From: Cinnamomum chago
Lineage: Eukaryota > Streptophyta > Magnoliopsida > Laurales > Lauraceae
Length of the DNA stretch: 64,000 bases
Direction of reading: 5' to 3'
NCBI GenBank assembly: GCA_038049695.1
Contig: CP142452.1
Span: 65,787,501 to 65,851,500, forward strand
Position 1 is the first letter of the stretch. Each line of letters starts with the position of its first letter. Both the position numbers and the translations under genes were made by a program. Below the pieces are notes generated by a model, which had not been told where the DNA came from, made no database searches, and worked only from the letters and a program-made list of their open reading frames with translations. Below, one piece after another: positions 35,440 through 47,605 of this stretch.

Positions 35440-37998
35440 TCATCCAGACTTGAATAACAAGACCGCCTTCTGATCCAAATAAAAGTAGACAAAGTGGTTC
35501 GTCTCATGGGTCACATAAGAACCTGCACAAGCAGAAGCAGACAATAATCAGCATGATATCACTAACTTTGTTGAATTTTTGGAGCATCAGATCAGCTTTG
35601 GACCACAATGGGAAGGAAATGAGGAAATTCCCCATAAACAAGACCTTTGCAGATGAACACAACATAAATGCATGAGCTATTTGATTTTGTGCATGTATGA
35701 ACACATGTCCATGCTTACATGTACACATGCCTGTGATTGATAAGCTAGTAATGGCCTGCAACATCATGTTTTTGATGCTTAGAACCTAATCCACAGGCTC
35801 AACTTCATAGCCTAACCTAGCAGGTTGTAACCATTGGTAATCCATCAACAGTACATCTTTTCTTAGATGACTTAGAAGTTTAAAAAAAAAAAGATTTAAG
35901 TGTAAGAAAGAATTTAAAGAGATTAACTCCGTAAAACTCAATTCTTGATGACCTGCTCCAGCACTTCCACCGTTTATGCTTTTATCATCAGCCCCCACAA
36001 GACTGATAGTGGCCAACTTAATGGCTGTATTTTATTTTATTTTTCCTGACAGTGATATATACATCTCCCAAGGCACCAAAAAGAGGATTTGGTAGAAGCA
36101 GGTCAATTTACAGATAGTGACAGTATACTATTGAAAATGGAATCTAAGCCCAGCACTCATGATTAAGTGGATCAGTGTGCTGCACTCAACTTAGACGCAT
36201 GGGATGATTCTATTTTCCAAAGTATTCACCCTGTGGTTCCCACTATGGATGAATCATTTTCAACAAATCGCGTGGATTAGCTCGGCCAATCCTAGCTGTG
36301 AAATTGTGGGGCATTTCTCATTTAATGCCGACCGCCTTCGGCATGTTTTTTTATTCTCCATTCCCTCAGTCACCAAAGATATTTTTTTCCCCGAAAGTAA
36401 GAATCATATTAATCACCGAAGAGGGAAAACCCCTATACAAAATGAATCAGCCTCCATCCAATGGGGCACCCCAGTAAGGTGGCCAACTATGCAAAGCATG
36501 TGGCGACCTGCAGCAGGTGAACAAAAAAGCGGCAGTTAAGATCTTCATACCAGTGCGATTCATCACCAACGTCTTATCCATAGTGGAAGCCAACTGATAA
36601 GCAGTCTAGAAATGGACTATGATGACACATCCAACATGAGTGCAGCACACTGCAGTCTTAACTAGGGAGTTACATTCAGGTTTGATTTCCCTGGCTATTC
36701 CATTTCTAGCTGACGACAGATGGCAGAGCACCTTTAGCCCATGTCACCAGGTCCCATCATGCCATGATTTGATGGAGAGGGAGATCATGGTGGAAAGAGA
36801 GCATCATAATTCCTAACAGCTAACCTATATGATTATCCATCATAAGCACTTTGGTGAGGCACAGCTAAATAGAGGAGAGATCAAGCCTTAGGAATCAAGT
36901 TCAGCTGGTTGTACAGGCTTGAGACAAACCCCAAACTCTCAAAAAAAAAAAAAAATCCTCAAGAAATGTAAAAGTTGAAAAAGATAGCATTCTATAAAGG
37001 GGGATAAAGGAAATCAGGAGACTGCCATGGCATAAAAGCTGCCATGACATGGTACTCAAATTTTTAAATTGCTTCATCCTTTTAGTTTCAAAATGGCATC
37101 TGATTCACACCAACCATCGTTTTTTTCTTTTTCTTTTTGTCTATTTTTGAATGGTAACTTTGATAGAAAGCTAGCAGTACAAGAGGGCTATACGGACAAG
37201 CTTACACCCAAGAAAAGCGAAAAACACAACAGCACAAGACAAACAAAAGTTAACATACACAAAACAAAAGCACCCTCTCTCTGTTATTGTTGTTACAAAC
37301 ATGTGCTTATTCAAGGATTATAGTATTGTGGCTCAAGCATACTACAGCCCCGACATCTAATCTAGGGGCTCAAAATTTAAAGAGTGTAGCTCTTAAAATT
37401 GGAGCTATAATCCACTCCACTCAATAGTGACATGTCATGCATAATGTATATGCATATTGTACAAAAATATAAAAATAAATACATTAAAGGTTAGAGAGAA
37501 AGAGAGAGGATTGATGTGGAATCTTCACAAACATCTTAAAGCCACACCAATAGAGCATTCACACATTGGAGAAGCCAAGGAATCTTCACTCAAGACTAAG
37601 AATTCATCTCGCCAACTCAGGTCAAGGATCAAAATAGCAGTTGCAATGTGCGTAGCAGCCGGTGGACAAAATGTGTGTAATTTGGAACCATACAAGGGTA
37701 GAGACAACTTTAGGAATGACTCTTAGAGAGAAGAAATATGGAAAACAATGTCTTAATTTTTTCTTCTTTTTTAGATATTTGGAACCATATAAGGGTAGAG
37801 ACAACTTTAGGAATGGCTCTTGGAGAAAAGAAATATGGAAAACAATGTTTTAAATGAAAATTACTTGGCTCGGCTAGGTCTTATACCATAGCGGAGACAC
37901 TTTCAATTCAGCGTAGTGGCCATGACCTCTACACCTGATATATCAAGCACTACGCTACATAGCAGCCGATAGTTTTTTCCATCCTCAAGAGATATATG

Positions 37999-38032
<34 letters not shown>

Positions 38033-41000
38033 TATTTATTGAATTAGCGAACATGTGCATAATAAATACTTAAATTATAGACCCTAAAGGTTATTAACTG
38101 ACACAGATGACTACACTTAAGGGTTTGTTTGCATGAGGGGTGAAATGAAATAAAATTAAATAGTCAAATTATGAGAAAAAGAAAGAGAAAGGGATTGAAA
38201 GTAAAAGCCCAAAATGACAAAAAAAACTACCCTTAAAAGGCACTAAATGAAAAAAATGTACTCTTAAAAGGCACTAAATGACAAAAAGGAGAGGAGTAAT
38301 TTTTTGTCTTTTAGTGCTTTTACTCTCAACTCCCCCTCCTTTCTCTTTCTTTTGATTGGACCCTTAATTTTATTTCATTTCACCCCTCATGCAAACAAAC
38401 AACCCTTAAGCATATTACACTCAAATGGATTTCTTAGGATAAAACTTCCTAAAGACGAGGTTGCAACTGATCGTCGTGTAACATGACTATAATGGCCTTA
38501 TTCAACATGCGCCTAAATAAATATTTAAATTACGGTCCCTTTTAGCCAATTGGGCCTATGCTGGTAGTTTTGAACATTCCTTCATAAGTCATTTTTGGCC
38601 CATGGCCTACATCATACAACAATGCATTTGCATATGAAATAAAGTAAAGTCAAGCATTTTGCCAATTGGAGAAAACTTAGGTGTTACTGGGATAACATAA
38701 ATACGTGGGAAGTGTTGTTGGTCTTATACTGAAGTTTTCTCTTGCAACATTGGAAGTTAGGTAACAGATTAGTTATTAAATGTGTTTTCAAAACTTCAAT
38801 TTTGCAATAGAGGAATCTAAACCTTTATGTGGTTTCTCTCTCCACAATCTAGGGAGTTTCAGGATGAAAAAAACTTTTTTGCTACAAAAAAAGATTTTCA
38901 AACAAAGCTTAAGCCAACACATAGTAGAGCATCCATTCTAGAACTGAGTCATATGGCTCGAGGAACGTGTCCCTCTGCTGTGGCTTAATATGTATTTTCA
39001 CTTGCATAGAAAGGAACTTTACGTATTTGATCCTAAGAAGGAAAACCTGATCATATTCCATGTACGAATTATATTTTTATGATTATTCACTATCTTGTAG
39101 ACCCTTGGTAATTTGGTTTCAACAAGCCAGAAATTCATCAAACTTGATTTGATTGAAGGACGCATCGAGACTACTGACAAAAGCATAACAGAAAAAATAA
39201 ATGAGTTGTCCGCACTCTGCTCTCATGCCAGATGTTTACAAAAGCACCTTCATTATATCTCATTTATGATGAGGTGTGCATCAAGACCTTGGAAAAATAT
39301 ACAATGCCTCACCCAAAAAAAAAAAAACAATGATGTTCTGGCCATGGAATCTGTACAAGGTGGTTCATCTTCCCATCATATAAACCATTTACTGATGGGA
39401 ACCACCATCTATGTGCAGTTCAGCAAAGAGTTCTCCCTCACAAAACCCTCATCATCTTCTATTTGACTCGTCAGTAGATGGATAAAGTTAAAGAAATAGA
39501 CAATAGTCCATATTCAACTGCAAGAAACAGAAAGCCAGATCATTGGGACTGTTCAATAGAGATACTTGCCGCATTGCCCATCCAAGATGGATCATGACAC
39601 ATGAACAGTCTGGCCCACTGAAAGAATTGGAACTTTGGCATGTATTTTTCTTATTTCTTTTACTCAGTCCAGATTTCAGACTCATGTTTTTAAGGTGAAA
39701 ACTGAAAATTTAGAAGAAAATGTGCAGCAAGAATGACACTAAAAAAATTAGATGAGGAAAAAAAAAACCAACTGAACAAAAATATTTCAGGCCAATGTGC
39801 TCTTTACTTACAACCCCCTACAATCCACCACAATTTCCTCTCTCAGGGTACGAGATTCAAATGGGCTCTCTCAAGCCCATAGATCAAGAGATTAGCATGA
39901 TCTAGTGGGGTTGATATTTTTCACATCATAGGTCTCACTGAGATCATTCAATCCCTCACTCCCATATGATTGGCATGGCTCACTCCCACATGATTGGCAT
40001 GGCCCCATGTGGGCCCCTAGGCAAGTTTGCACAGTACAATGTGCAAACAGTCCTCACCAAAATAAAACTGAGAGAAATGCTAGTGTAGTGAAGGCTTTTC
40101 AGAAATGAAGAAACGAGCTAATGAATCAGTTACACATATTACAGCATTAATGCAGTGGAGAGAGTAACAACTGTAGAAATGAGTTATCTTAATGGAAAGA
40201 GAAAGTATCCTTAGAAAGTGAGAATTATAATTTTACCCTCATAGATGCTTCCTTCTTTTAAAAAAAAAAAATTAAGTATATATTAACATATCCCAAAGAG
40301 AAGGGCTGGGATATACAAAAAAATGAAGACCATAACTTATACTACAATGCCGCCTCAAAAGAGAAGCAGAAGCAAAAGAGAAAACAAAATAACCCAAAGG
40401 TGGGCTATACATGAAGGGCCAACTTGTTTAAGAGGTGAAGACTGAAGAGGTGCTTTGTGAGAGGAGAAGTAAAACTCCACAGGAGGGCCACCATTAAAAA
40501 TCAAAACCTTTCAGAATTTATGCCCACCCTTATCTGGATGCTCTTAAATTTTACTCCAATGAGATTGGTCGCACCATAAGATGATTATGTGATTAATAAT
40601 TTATTAACCACAATTTCTTGCATTATTTTTTAATTTTATATTTATTAAATACATACATATATATATGAGCAAGGCTCTCCTAAACTCAAGCTTAGGATAA
40701 AATCTCCTAAGCTCATGCTTGTGGGGCCTACCTTTAATCCATCCAAATGGACCAAACTCATAACCCCCCTAAATTGCACGTGTCCACCAACTTTCAGTCA
40801 GATCCAACTTTTCTGGACCGTTGGATCGACTATGTATTGATCCAAATGTATTGTTGACCATTAAACTTTTGGGCCCATATATATATATTGCTAAGGAATT
40901 TCTTGCACTATTTATCTTGCATTGATCACATTATTAATCATACCATAAATTTTATGATAGGACTAACTCCTATTAGAGTAAAAATCATACACTTCATACA

Positions 41001-42071
41001 AGGAGGCTGCATTGGTGAGACTTCTTTTTTTCAAGTTTTTTTTTTTTTTTTTTGGCACTACAATAGTTGATTGATGAGACTGTTGGAGTCAAACACTCGA
41101 TTCCCCATGTGGGTCAAACCATCATGTTGTTCAAACACTCACCAATTAAGTATGGGAAATTACAACGGGGTTCATCTATTGAAATTCAAACCACTTAAAA
41201 TGAATAAAATCATCTTGTATGGTATAGCCTTGAGTTTTACTTTTATAGGAGGTGGTCCCACCTACAATTGAGCATATGATTAATAATATAATCAAAGTCA
41301 TTACTGGTTATAAGGGATTACCCCAATTATCATTTAAGCGTTGAATATATTATTAGTCATATGCTCAATCTTACGGTGGGACTACAACTATTAAAGTAAA
41401 ACTCTGGCATTTTATATGAGGAATTGTATTCATTTTGAGCAGTTCGGATTTTCAATAGGTAGACCCCATTGTGAATTCTTAAACTTAATTAGTGGGAGTG
41501 TTTGACCCACATGAGCAATCGAGTGTTTGACCCTAAAGTCACAAGAATTAAGCATTGGTCATATTATTAATCACATGCTCAACCTTATGGTGGGACCAAT
41601 TCTATTGAAGTGAAATTTGGGAACATCCCATATAAAGGGAGGGCATGCATTTTGAGCGATTTCGGTTTTTAAGGGATGGGCCGCTATGGGGTTTCCCACT
41701 TTAGCTCCTCCACTCACAAAAGCATGAGTAGAAATTCACTAAGGAATGAGGGTAAAAGGTAATTTACATGTTTCTTTTGTCCTTTCTCTTTCCTAATAAC
41801 ACAATTCATCGTAAGCAATTAATACATGGAAAGATGTGTAACACTCTATTTGTTTGTTTCTTCGCTTCGGGAAAGCCTTCATTGCCCTAGCATTTCTCTA
41901 AAACTAAATACACAGTTTCCTTTTGATAAGATGTACCTCCCATGGCTTGCATGAGAGATCCATCATCAACTCAAAACATTCATACTAAACCTGCATTAGT
42001 TTGCACTCACCCTATTTTGACACTAATCTGAATTATACTCACTGTTGGATTCAATATCATAAAAAAAAATG

Positions 42072-42106
<35 letters not shown>

Positions 42107-42965
42107 AATATAACGTGAAAATATCTAATCCAATCATCAATTCTATTACCACTACAACTTTCCTTTGGAATTAAAAGACCATGAAATTCACTGCCAATCA
42201 CTAAAGGTAAACACTATACAACAATCAAGTCCCATAGGCAAATGACTCACAGCAAAATAGCCCATAATTAACCAAAAAGGCTCCTACTCTTCAATTCTCC
42301 AAACAGTTTGCAGCACAATGCAAGCAGAATATACTGAATGAAACCAGAAGTTCAAAGATCCAAACATCCATCCATCCATCCAAAATCAACAAACAAAACC
42401 CCATCAATCTCTTACAGAAAGAATAAAGAAAACCCCAACAAACGAGTGAGGAATTTCCACAAACAGGTAGCATGCATTTCAACAGTAAACAAGCCAAAGA
42501 AACAAAACCCAGAAATCCAATCATCTAAACCTCCAAAAAAAAAACAAACAAATTCATCCAAAAACACATAAAACCCATCAAAAGCAGGGGGAAAGGGGAG
42601 ACTGGTACCGAAATTACGCCCCACAATGCAATGCCAGGTTGACCCATGTTTCTTGTCAAACTCCTTCTTGATACACTCTGCTATCTCCTTCTCCACTCCA
42701 TGCTTCTCAAATGCCTAAACAATTCATTCATTCATTCGGCAAAGGAAAGGGTAAAAATCAGGGGTTGAACAAAAACCACCCAAAGCTCAATAAAAAGAAA
42801 GAGAAATGAGAATCCAAGAAAAGGGGCAAGATTTGGGACCGCGATAGCACAGGAAATGGCCTCTTTCTGCAGTTCCTCATTCATATCGGCGCTCTTGATG
42901 ACCACCTTTCTCTCCTGAGATGCAGCTGAAGATGAGGGTTTGCTTTTCCTCATTTCATCACCCAT
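35440..42965 (-). CDS. LC8-type dynein light chain, three exons
   Basis: The CDS is complement join(42965-42840, 42714-42609, 35522-35440), 315 nt, predicted 104 aa. Exon joins are GCG|GT..TTTAG|GCATTTGAG and TTTCG|GTACC..GTGCAG|GTTCT, and all keep the frame. After a 19-residue Ser/Lys-rich N-terminal extension the protein follows LC8 (DYNLL) throughout: [17 protein letters not shown] (21-37), [20 protein letters not shown] (58-77), [15 protein letters not shown] (78-92), and a C-terminal LLFKSG. LC8 is a dimeric hub that binds TQT-type peptides through the SYVTHET strand. In animals it is also a dynein subunit, but flowering plants lack dynein heavy chains, so a dynein-independent role is expected. 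Upstream in-frame codons to 43136 cross the TATA box, so the start at 42965 is preferred. The oddity is a 7.1-kb second intron. Confidence 0.93.
37684..37855. repeat. 97-bp direct tandem duplication
   Basis: GGAACCATACAAGGGTAGAG at 37684 recurs as GGAACCATATAAGGGTAGAG at 37781, with the same following text (ACAACTTTAGGAATG, then GAAGAAATATGG or AAAGAAATATGG, AAAACAATGT). The two copies differ at only a few positions, so the duplication is recent relative to its surroundings. It lies in LC8 intron 2. Confidence 0.88.
38121..38405. mobile_element. Tourist-like MITE, 285 bp
   Basis: The termini are GGGTTTGTTTGCATGAGGGG and its near-exact inverse CCCCTCATGCAAACAAACAACCC, followed inward by paired TGAAATGAAATAAAATTAA and TTAATTTTATTTCATTTCA. 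TTAA flanks both sides (38117-38120 and 38406-38409). A 3-bp TTA/TAA duplication would make it PIF/Harbinger, but the palindromic CTTAAG context leaves the exact length open. It lies in LC8 intron 2. Confidence 0.8.
40470..41690. repeat. Cluster of a dispersed repeat family
   Basis: Related phrases recur in direct and inverted forms: ATTACTCCAATGAGATTGGTC..ACCATAAGATGATTATG (40551), ATCATACCATAAATTTTATG (about 40938), TTTATAGGAGGTGGTCCCACC..GAGCATATGATTAATA (about 41243), CATATGCTCAATCTTACGGTG (about 41358), and CACATGCTCAACCTTATGGTG (about 41571). They also resemble 22690-22990. I read this as several nested or tandem MITE copies. Individual borders cannot be set by eye. Confidence 0.5.
42072..42106. 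repeat. (TA)n then (GT)n microsatellite
   Basis: About eleven TA units are followed by six GT units in LC8 intron 2. Confidence 0.9.
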
Positions 42966-43022
42966 TCTCTCTCTCTCTCTCTCTGCGCTAGCTGAAGCCT
43001 CTGTGCAGCAGCTGTCTGGAGC

Positions 43023-43031
43023 TCTATATAT
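43023..43031 (-). promoter_or_regulatory. TATA box of the LC8 gene
   Basis: On the - strand CCGTATATATAGAGC lies about 60 bp before the start codon at 42965. The expected leader is about 30 nt and consists largely of an (AG)n run (42966-42984) directly preceding the ATG. Confidence 0.7.
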
Positions 43032-43224
43032 ACGGAGTAGAAAACGACCGATCCGTCGCGGTCTGTAACGGTGACGACATCTCTCCGTTACGTTATGACG
43101 ATGTCGGGTCGCACTTTGATTGGGTGGTTGCCACAACGCGGTTCATGACCATCTATCTATAAGATTTCGGTGCTCCCACGGACTAGGATACTTCTATCTT
43201 AATAAGAGAGTTTAGGTTTTTTTT

Positions 43225-43720
43225 GGAAATTCTCAAATAAGGCCTTAGATTTTTGCCTTATTTCAAAAAAAGACACAAGTTTTAAAACTTTTTAAATTAG
43301 TCCCTATGTTTTCCATGAAGTTTTTAATTAAGACATCTCATCATTTAAAGGTATTTTTTATAGCATTTTCTCTCAATTTTTTAAAAATACTCAGAATACC
43401 TTCATTTAAAGCCATGACATGGTTCTGACGACCACTCTATTTAACCGAAGTACTTAGTTTTCCTCGATCACTATAAGGCTGCAAGTAAAAAAAAAGAAAA
43501 AAAATATAGAGGAAGTGAAAGAAGATTTTATTTCATTGAAAGATAATTTGGATAATTTAAGAAAATTGAAGAAAAAAGTTGCCAAAAAATAGCTTTAAAC
43601 TGATGAATGTCCTTAATTAAAAACTTCATGAAAAACTTAGAGATTAATTTGAAAAGTTTTAAAACTTGTGTCTTTTTTTAAAATAAGAAAAAAACTTAAA
43701 GACTTACTTGAAAATTTTCC
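43225..43720. mobile_element. Second copy of the Mutator-like MITE, 496 bp
   Basis: The ends are GGAAATTCTCAAATAAGGCC and, read inward from the right, GGAAAATTTTCAAGTAAGTC. It shares TTAAATTAGTCCCTA, TTTTTAATTAAGACATC and AAAACTTGTGTCTTTT with the element at 27082-27582 and is nearly the same length. It sits about 190 bp upstream of the LC8 TATA box. The flanks are T-rich, so a 9-bp duplication cannot be judged. Confidence 0.72.
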
Positions 43721-45805
43721 TTTTTCTTTAAATTCCAATTTCTGACTTTCTTTCTTACCGAGCACATGGGTTGAATGATTATAGGACAATCTAAATAATG
43801 GGTCCTACTTTTCCCTATAATGCCAATGAGAAATTTGGCTTAACTTTCACTCGAAACAATTGAAGATTTTGACTTGTTGGATTGAATGGTTGGGATGTCT
43901 TGTCACTTGTGACATTTGGGATGTCCTAACTTTCATGGTTGGACCAATGGGTCCGTCCAGATCTTATTATTGCTCCTACCCTTTTCAATGGTTGTTTGGA
44001 TGAAGAGAATGGTGGATGGGAGGGATGGGAAGGGATGGGAAGGGAAAAAACAGAAAATGGGAAAGGCCAGCTGCTGTATATGGCATCTTTCTTTTGGTTT
44101 ATCTAACTTGACTTAATTGAAAGTTAGTCAAAAGGCTGAACCATTGAAGGTTGAACTGATGTAACAAAAGTCTAAAGATGAAAATTTAAATAGCAAAAGG
44201 GAGAAGATTTAAAATTCAAGCTACCCAATTTGCTCAATCCTTCTTTATAGTTGATGTGTAATTCACAACTAAAATAAGGTAAGGATGTGATGATTCAATG
44301 TTTTAAATAACCAAGTTTATTTGATTTGGTACCATTCTTTTGCTGCTCAACAGTAGCTGTTGTCAAGGGCAGTGGCATACTAAGGATTTTTATTTGGACG
44401 GGGCAGATTATGGTCAATCGAAAAATTCAACTATATATATATATATATATTATTTTATTTTTTGTTAGACATTTTTCACCTAAATAATAGCAAAAGAGGA
44501 AATGTATTACATTTAAATAGATAGATACAAAATACTTAACAACATCTGCTAACATTGATTTCTCTTATAAAAAATCAACTCACTCAAAACTTTTATGTCA
44601 AAACCAATGCCTATCAAATATCACTACAAATTCAATGTGAATAGGTATGGAAAAAAGCTGGATGCAAGAACATTTCTCAAAGCCAACAACGCATTTGTTT
44701 ATGTGGGGCGGTTGTTTAAACACATGTGGGCCATGATATAGGGCCCATTGGACTTTTGGGAAGTTTCAAGTTCCGACATGGGGCGTTCGCATAGGTCCGG
44801 CCTGGTCAAGGGCAGGATCCAAAAAAATGTCCCAAAGACAACATATAGAGAAAATATCATGCATAAAGGGTCCGCACAGGCCTCATATTATCAGATTGCA
44901 GGCATCATTTTCAAACGTTTTTAGGCTTGATGTATGTCATAGGTCACATTGTAATTTTCCTCAGCATGTCAAAAAAGAGAGAAAAAGAATGTTACTTTTA
45001 AACGATCAAAACGGCTGTTATAACAGCTAATAACAGTATGTGATCATAACTTGAATGTCGACAAAAATAATGAAATGTACTTATCTTATTCTATAAGCAT
45101 AATCTTTAAGAAGCATGATGAAAGGAGCCAAAGTAGTGACTTTAAAATTAAAAGAATAGCAGTCGGATTCTTTCTCTTCTTTTTTTTTTTTTTTTTTGTC
45201 TTTTAAAAGGGGTTGTTGATACAAAAGAAGTCTGTATCCTGATATTACAACTGCATGAACCCTTACCGCTCATCATGGAATAACACAAAAAAAAGTGCCA
45301 TGGATGAGATGATGATCATCCATGGAGATCCAACAGCATCTCTATGGCCACCATGACCAAGTTAACCTGGTGAAGTTGCCAAAACAGGTAGGACTTCAGA
45401 TCATGAAATGATATGACTGGTACATGGAAGATTAATTTAGGTTTTCTACTTTTTTCCTGCTATATTTTTTTTTTTTTAATAATTGTACCACCATGCTCTT
45501 TACCGCTTTCCTCCCTATACTTCAGTTTGTCAATCTGTGCATGTAGCTTGATACTTCCTAGTGACTCAATCCCAATAGCTTTTGATTGCCAGTATTTTGA
45601 TATAAGCCCAACATAGATCAACGTACAAGTACAATGCATTTGTGGCACATCAAATTTCCACTGTATATAATTTTAATAGCTTTTTTTCCATTTACCAAAA
45701 AAGAAAAACTACTATCAACAAACAACCACAATGCACACACAAATCTAATTAAGCAATCACATAAGGGAAAACAAAGCAGAGTTTTTTTAAAAACACAGCA
45801 AGTTT
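43721..45805. other. Unassigned intergenic stretch
   Basis: No gene is recognised. A short GGGATGGGAAGGGATGGGAAG direct repeat is present near 44021-44042. A TGGCATACTAAGGATTTTTA phrase near 44369 resembles a known style of DNA-transposon end, without a partner. (AT)n lies near 44432-44450 and a 17-T tract near 45180-45197. Frames at 43916-44116 and 45413-45616 show no domains. Confidence 0.4.
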
Positions 45806-46335
45806 GTTTTTTTACGGTAACGAAAACTTCATCAAGGAGAAAGAAAATACAAAGAGCAAAACACTCCAGAAAAAATGAAAGGGAAAGTACAAGAGCATTA
45901 TACCATCCCAACCCCATTAACATAACCACACCGACCCAAGAAGACAACCTCTCAACCCCTTGTTTGGGAAGCACATCACATCCAACAAAAGGAAACATTG
46001 ATGGTAGCCGATAACTCCCCAATTTTGTTAAAATGATATTGAAACTTTCAAGTTCAACACCCACGCGGTCATATTTGAAGAACCACTCTCCACAAGAGAT
46101 GCACCATAACCTCTTAAAAACAATTGAAGCCTTTCCAAAATAGCTAATGCCTATGCTTCATTGGAATCTCAAACACGCACATACTAAGAGAACATTAGAA
46201 GAACCTCACCCTTAGTGTTGCAAAGCACCCCTCCAATTCCCGCTGGACCCGGCTTACCTTTAAAAGCTCCATCAACGTTGAACTAAACCAACCCAAAAGC
46301 AAGTTTATGTGGCTCAGCAGTGTGCACATCCATGA
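45806..46335 (-). pseudogene. LINE remnant: RNase H domain and 3' tail
   Basis: On the - strand from about 46281 the text reads FNVDGAFKGKPGPAGIGGVL, then SNEA, LAILEGLQLFLRG and LVESGS. This is the RVT_3-type RNase H domain found at the C terminus of plant LINE polyproteins, with the first catalytic Asp in NVDGA and Glu in SNEA visible. Further down, LPKQGVERL matches the usual LAK.G.. end of that domain. The frame is broken by several stops (for example after LLMFS and VRV) and shifts near 46060. The low-coordinate edge near 45806-45815 is T-rich, compatible with a poly-A tail in minus orientation. The reverse transcriptase part is missing, consistent with 5' truncation. A host RNase H-like gene fragment is the alternative. 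Confidence 0.65.
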
Positions 46336-47118
46336 GAAAAGAATTCTCCACTATATCCGTCTCTTCTCGGGTTAGGGTTACAAGTTGCATCATATACTCC
46401 TTTCTTAAGCTCTAAGAACTAGTACAAATGACCAAAACACCTTTGAACCCTAAACACTGATCCGGACTGACCTAGATGAACTGATCCGAATAACCTAGAA
46501 TACAAGACGAAACACTACAATGCATTTGGGGTAAAATGAGAATTAGAGATCCTAACGGTGATAATGTTTGTCCTAATCATATTAATTCATTCAGCATAAA
46601 GGCAATTAAATCACTGAATACATTAAGGTATAACACATCGAGCATTCAAAAATACAGGTAAAGATATGCTCATAAAAAACATTAAAAACCTAAATGTCCA
46701 ATCCAGATACAATTGGGTGAAGTACAATTTTCTTTGAAAAGTTTGACACCAAAAACTCAGACCCTGTATTTATGTAATTTCTTGAAGTATGTTTTTGACG
46801 AATAGTATTTTATGACTTTTTAAATACAATTTAAAGTTAACATATTTAAATATGATTCATTTTTATTTTTTTTTACACAAGGGACTCAGCTCCACCCACA
46901 CACACTACACATCAGTAACCAGATGACCAACAGCTGGGGAATATATTTAATGTGATTTTAATTGAGTGTGTATAGAAGTTTATTTGGTGTAAAGTTTCTC
47001 ATCTTATATTTTAAAGATTTTTTATTTATACATATTAAATAAAATCTAAAATACACATTTTATCCATTATCCACCACCACCCTCAAATATTTATCACATC
47101 AATCTGAGGTTGTCTTTG

Positions 47119-47122
<4 letters not shown>
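46336..47122. other. Unassigned intergenic stretch
   Basis: No gene is recognised. It separates the LINE remnant from the long (TC)n tract and the 3' side of FANCI. Confidence 0.45.

Positions 47123-47198
<76 letters not shown>
47123..47198. repeat. (TC)38 microsatellite
   Basis: An uninterrupted TC tract of 76 bp lies about 400 bp beyond the FANCI stop codon, in its 3' flank. On the FANCI-sense strand it reads (GA)n. Confidence 0.95.
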
Positions 47199-47200
<2 letters not shown>

Positions 47201-47605
47201 ATGCATGTTAATAAAAAAAAAAAAAAACTTTGTTTGAGGTTAATGATTTGAGGTTAAAGTGAAATTTCTGAACAGATATAGTTTGTAATCCATGCAGCCC
47301 AGATGTCCAAACAGAACAGAAACAAATAACCATATCTTTCCCGCCAAAATACTCGACCTAATTGCCACTTGAGGCACAGACAAACACACCCTTGAAATGG
47401 CAGATGAGACTATAAAATGTGAGAAGTGAAAAGAAATGAACCTTTGAGGTAGTATGAAGCAGGCATGTAATTGTCTTCCTGTGATCCCAATTTGCATCCA
47501 CTGAACAAAAATTTCAAGTGTCCACATAACTTCTGATGAACTATCTACATCCTTCAACCATGAGTTTGAGATGCAATGCAATTGTATAGCATTCTTATTT
47601 CTCAG

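Larger units (their letters stand above)
35523..42608 (-). other. Intron 2 of the LC8 gene, 7.1 kb, repeat-filled
   Basis: The intron begins GTACCAGT and ends TGTGCAG on the - strand. It holds a poly-T-led block near 36380-36560 (possible LINE 3' end, weak), a 97-bp tandem duplication (37684), a (TA)n(GA)n tract near 37997-38032, a MITE at 38121, a similar possible LINE tail near 40260-40410, a repeat family at 40470-41690 and a (TA)n(GT)n tract at 42072. Open frames at 36204-36539, 37069-37323 and 39113-39466 have no recognisable domain, so I see no nested gene. Confidence 0.8.

Noticed and set aside
42966-43136. In-frame N-terminal extension of the LC8 protein
   Set aside because: The extension crosses the TATA box and an (AG)n leader and has no resemblance to LC8. 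The start at 42965 is better.
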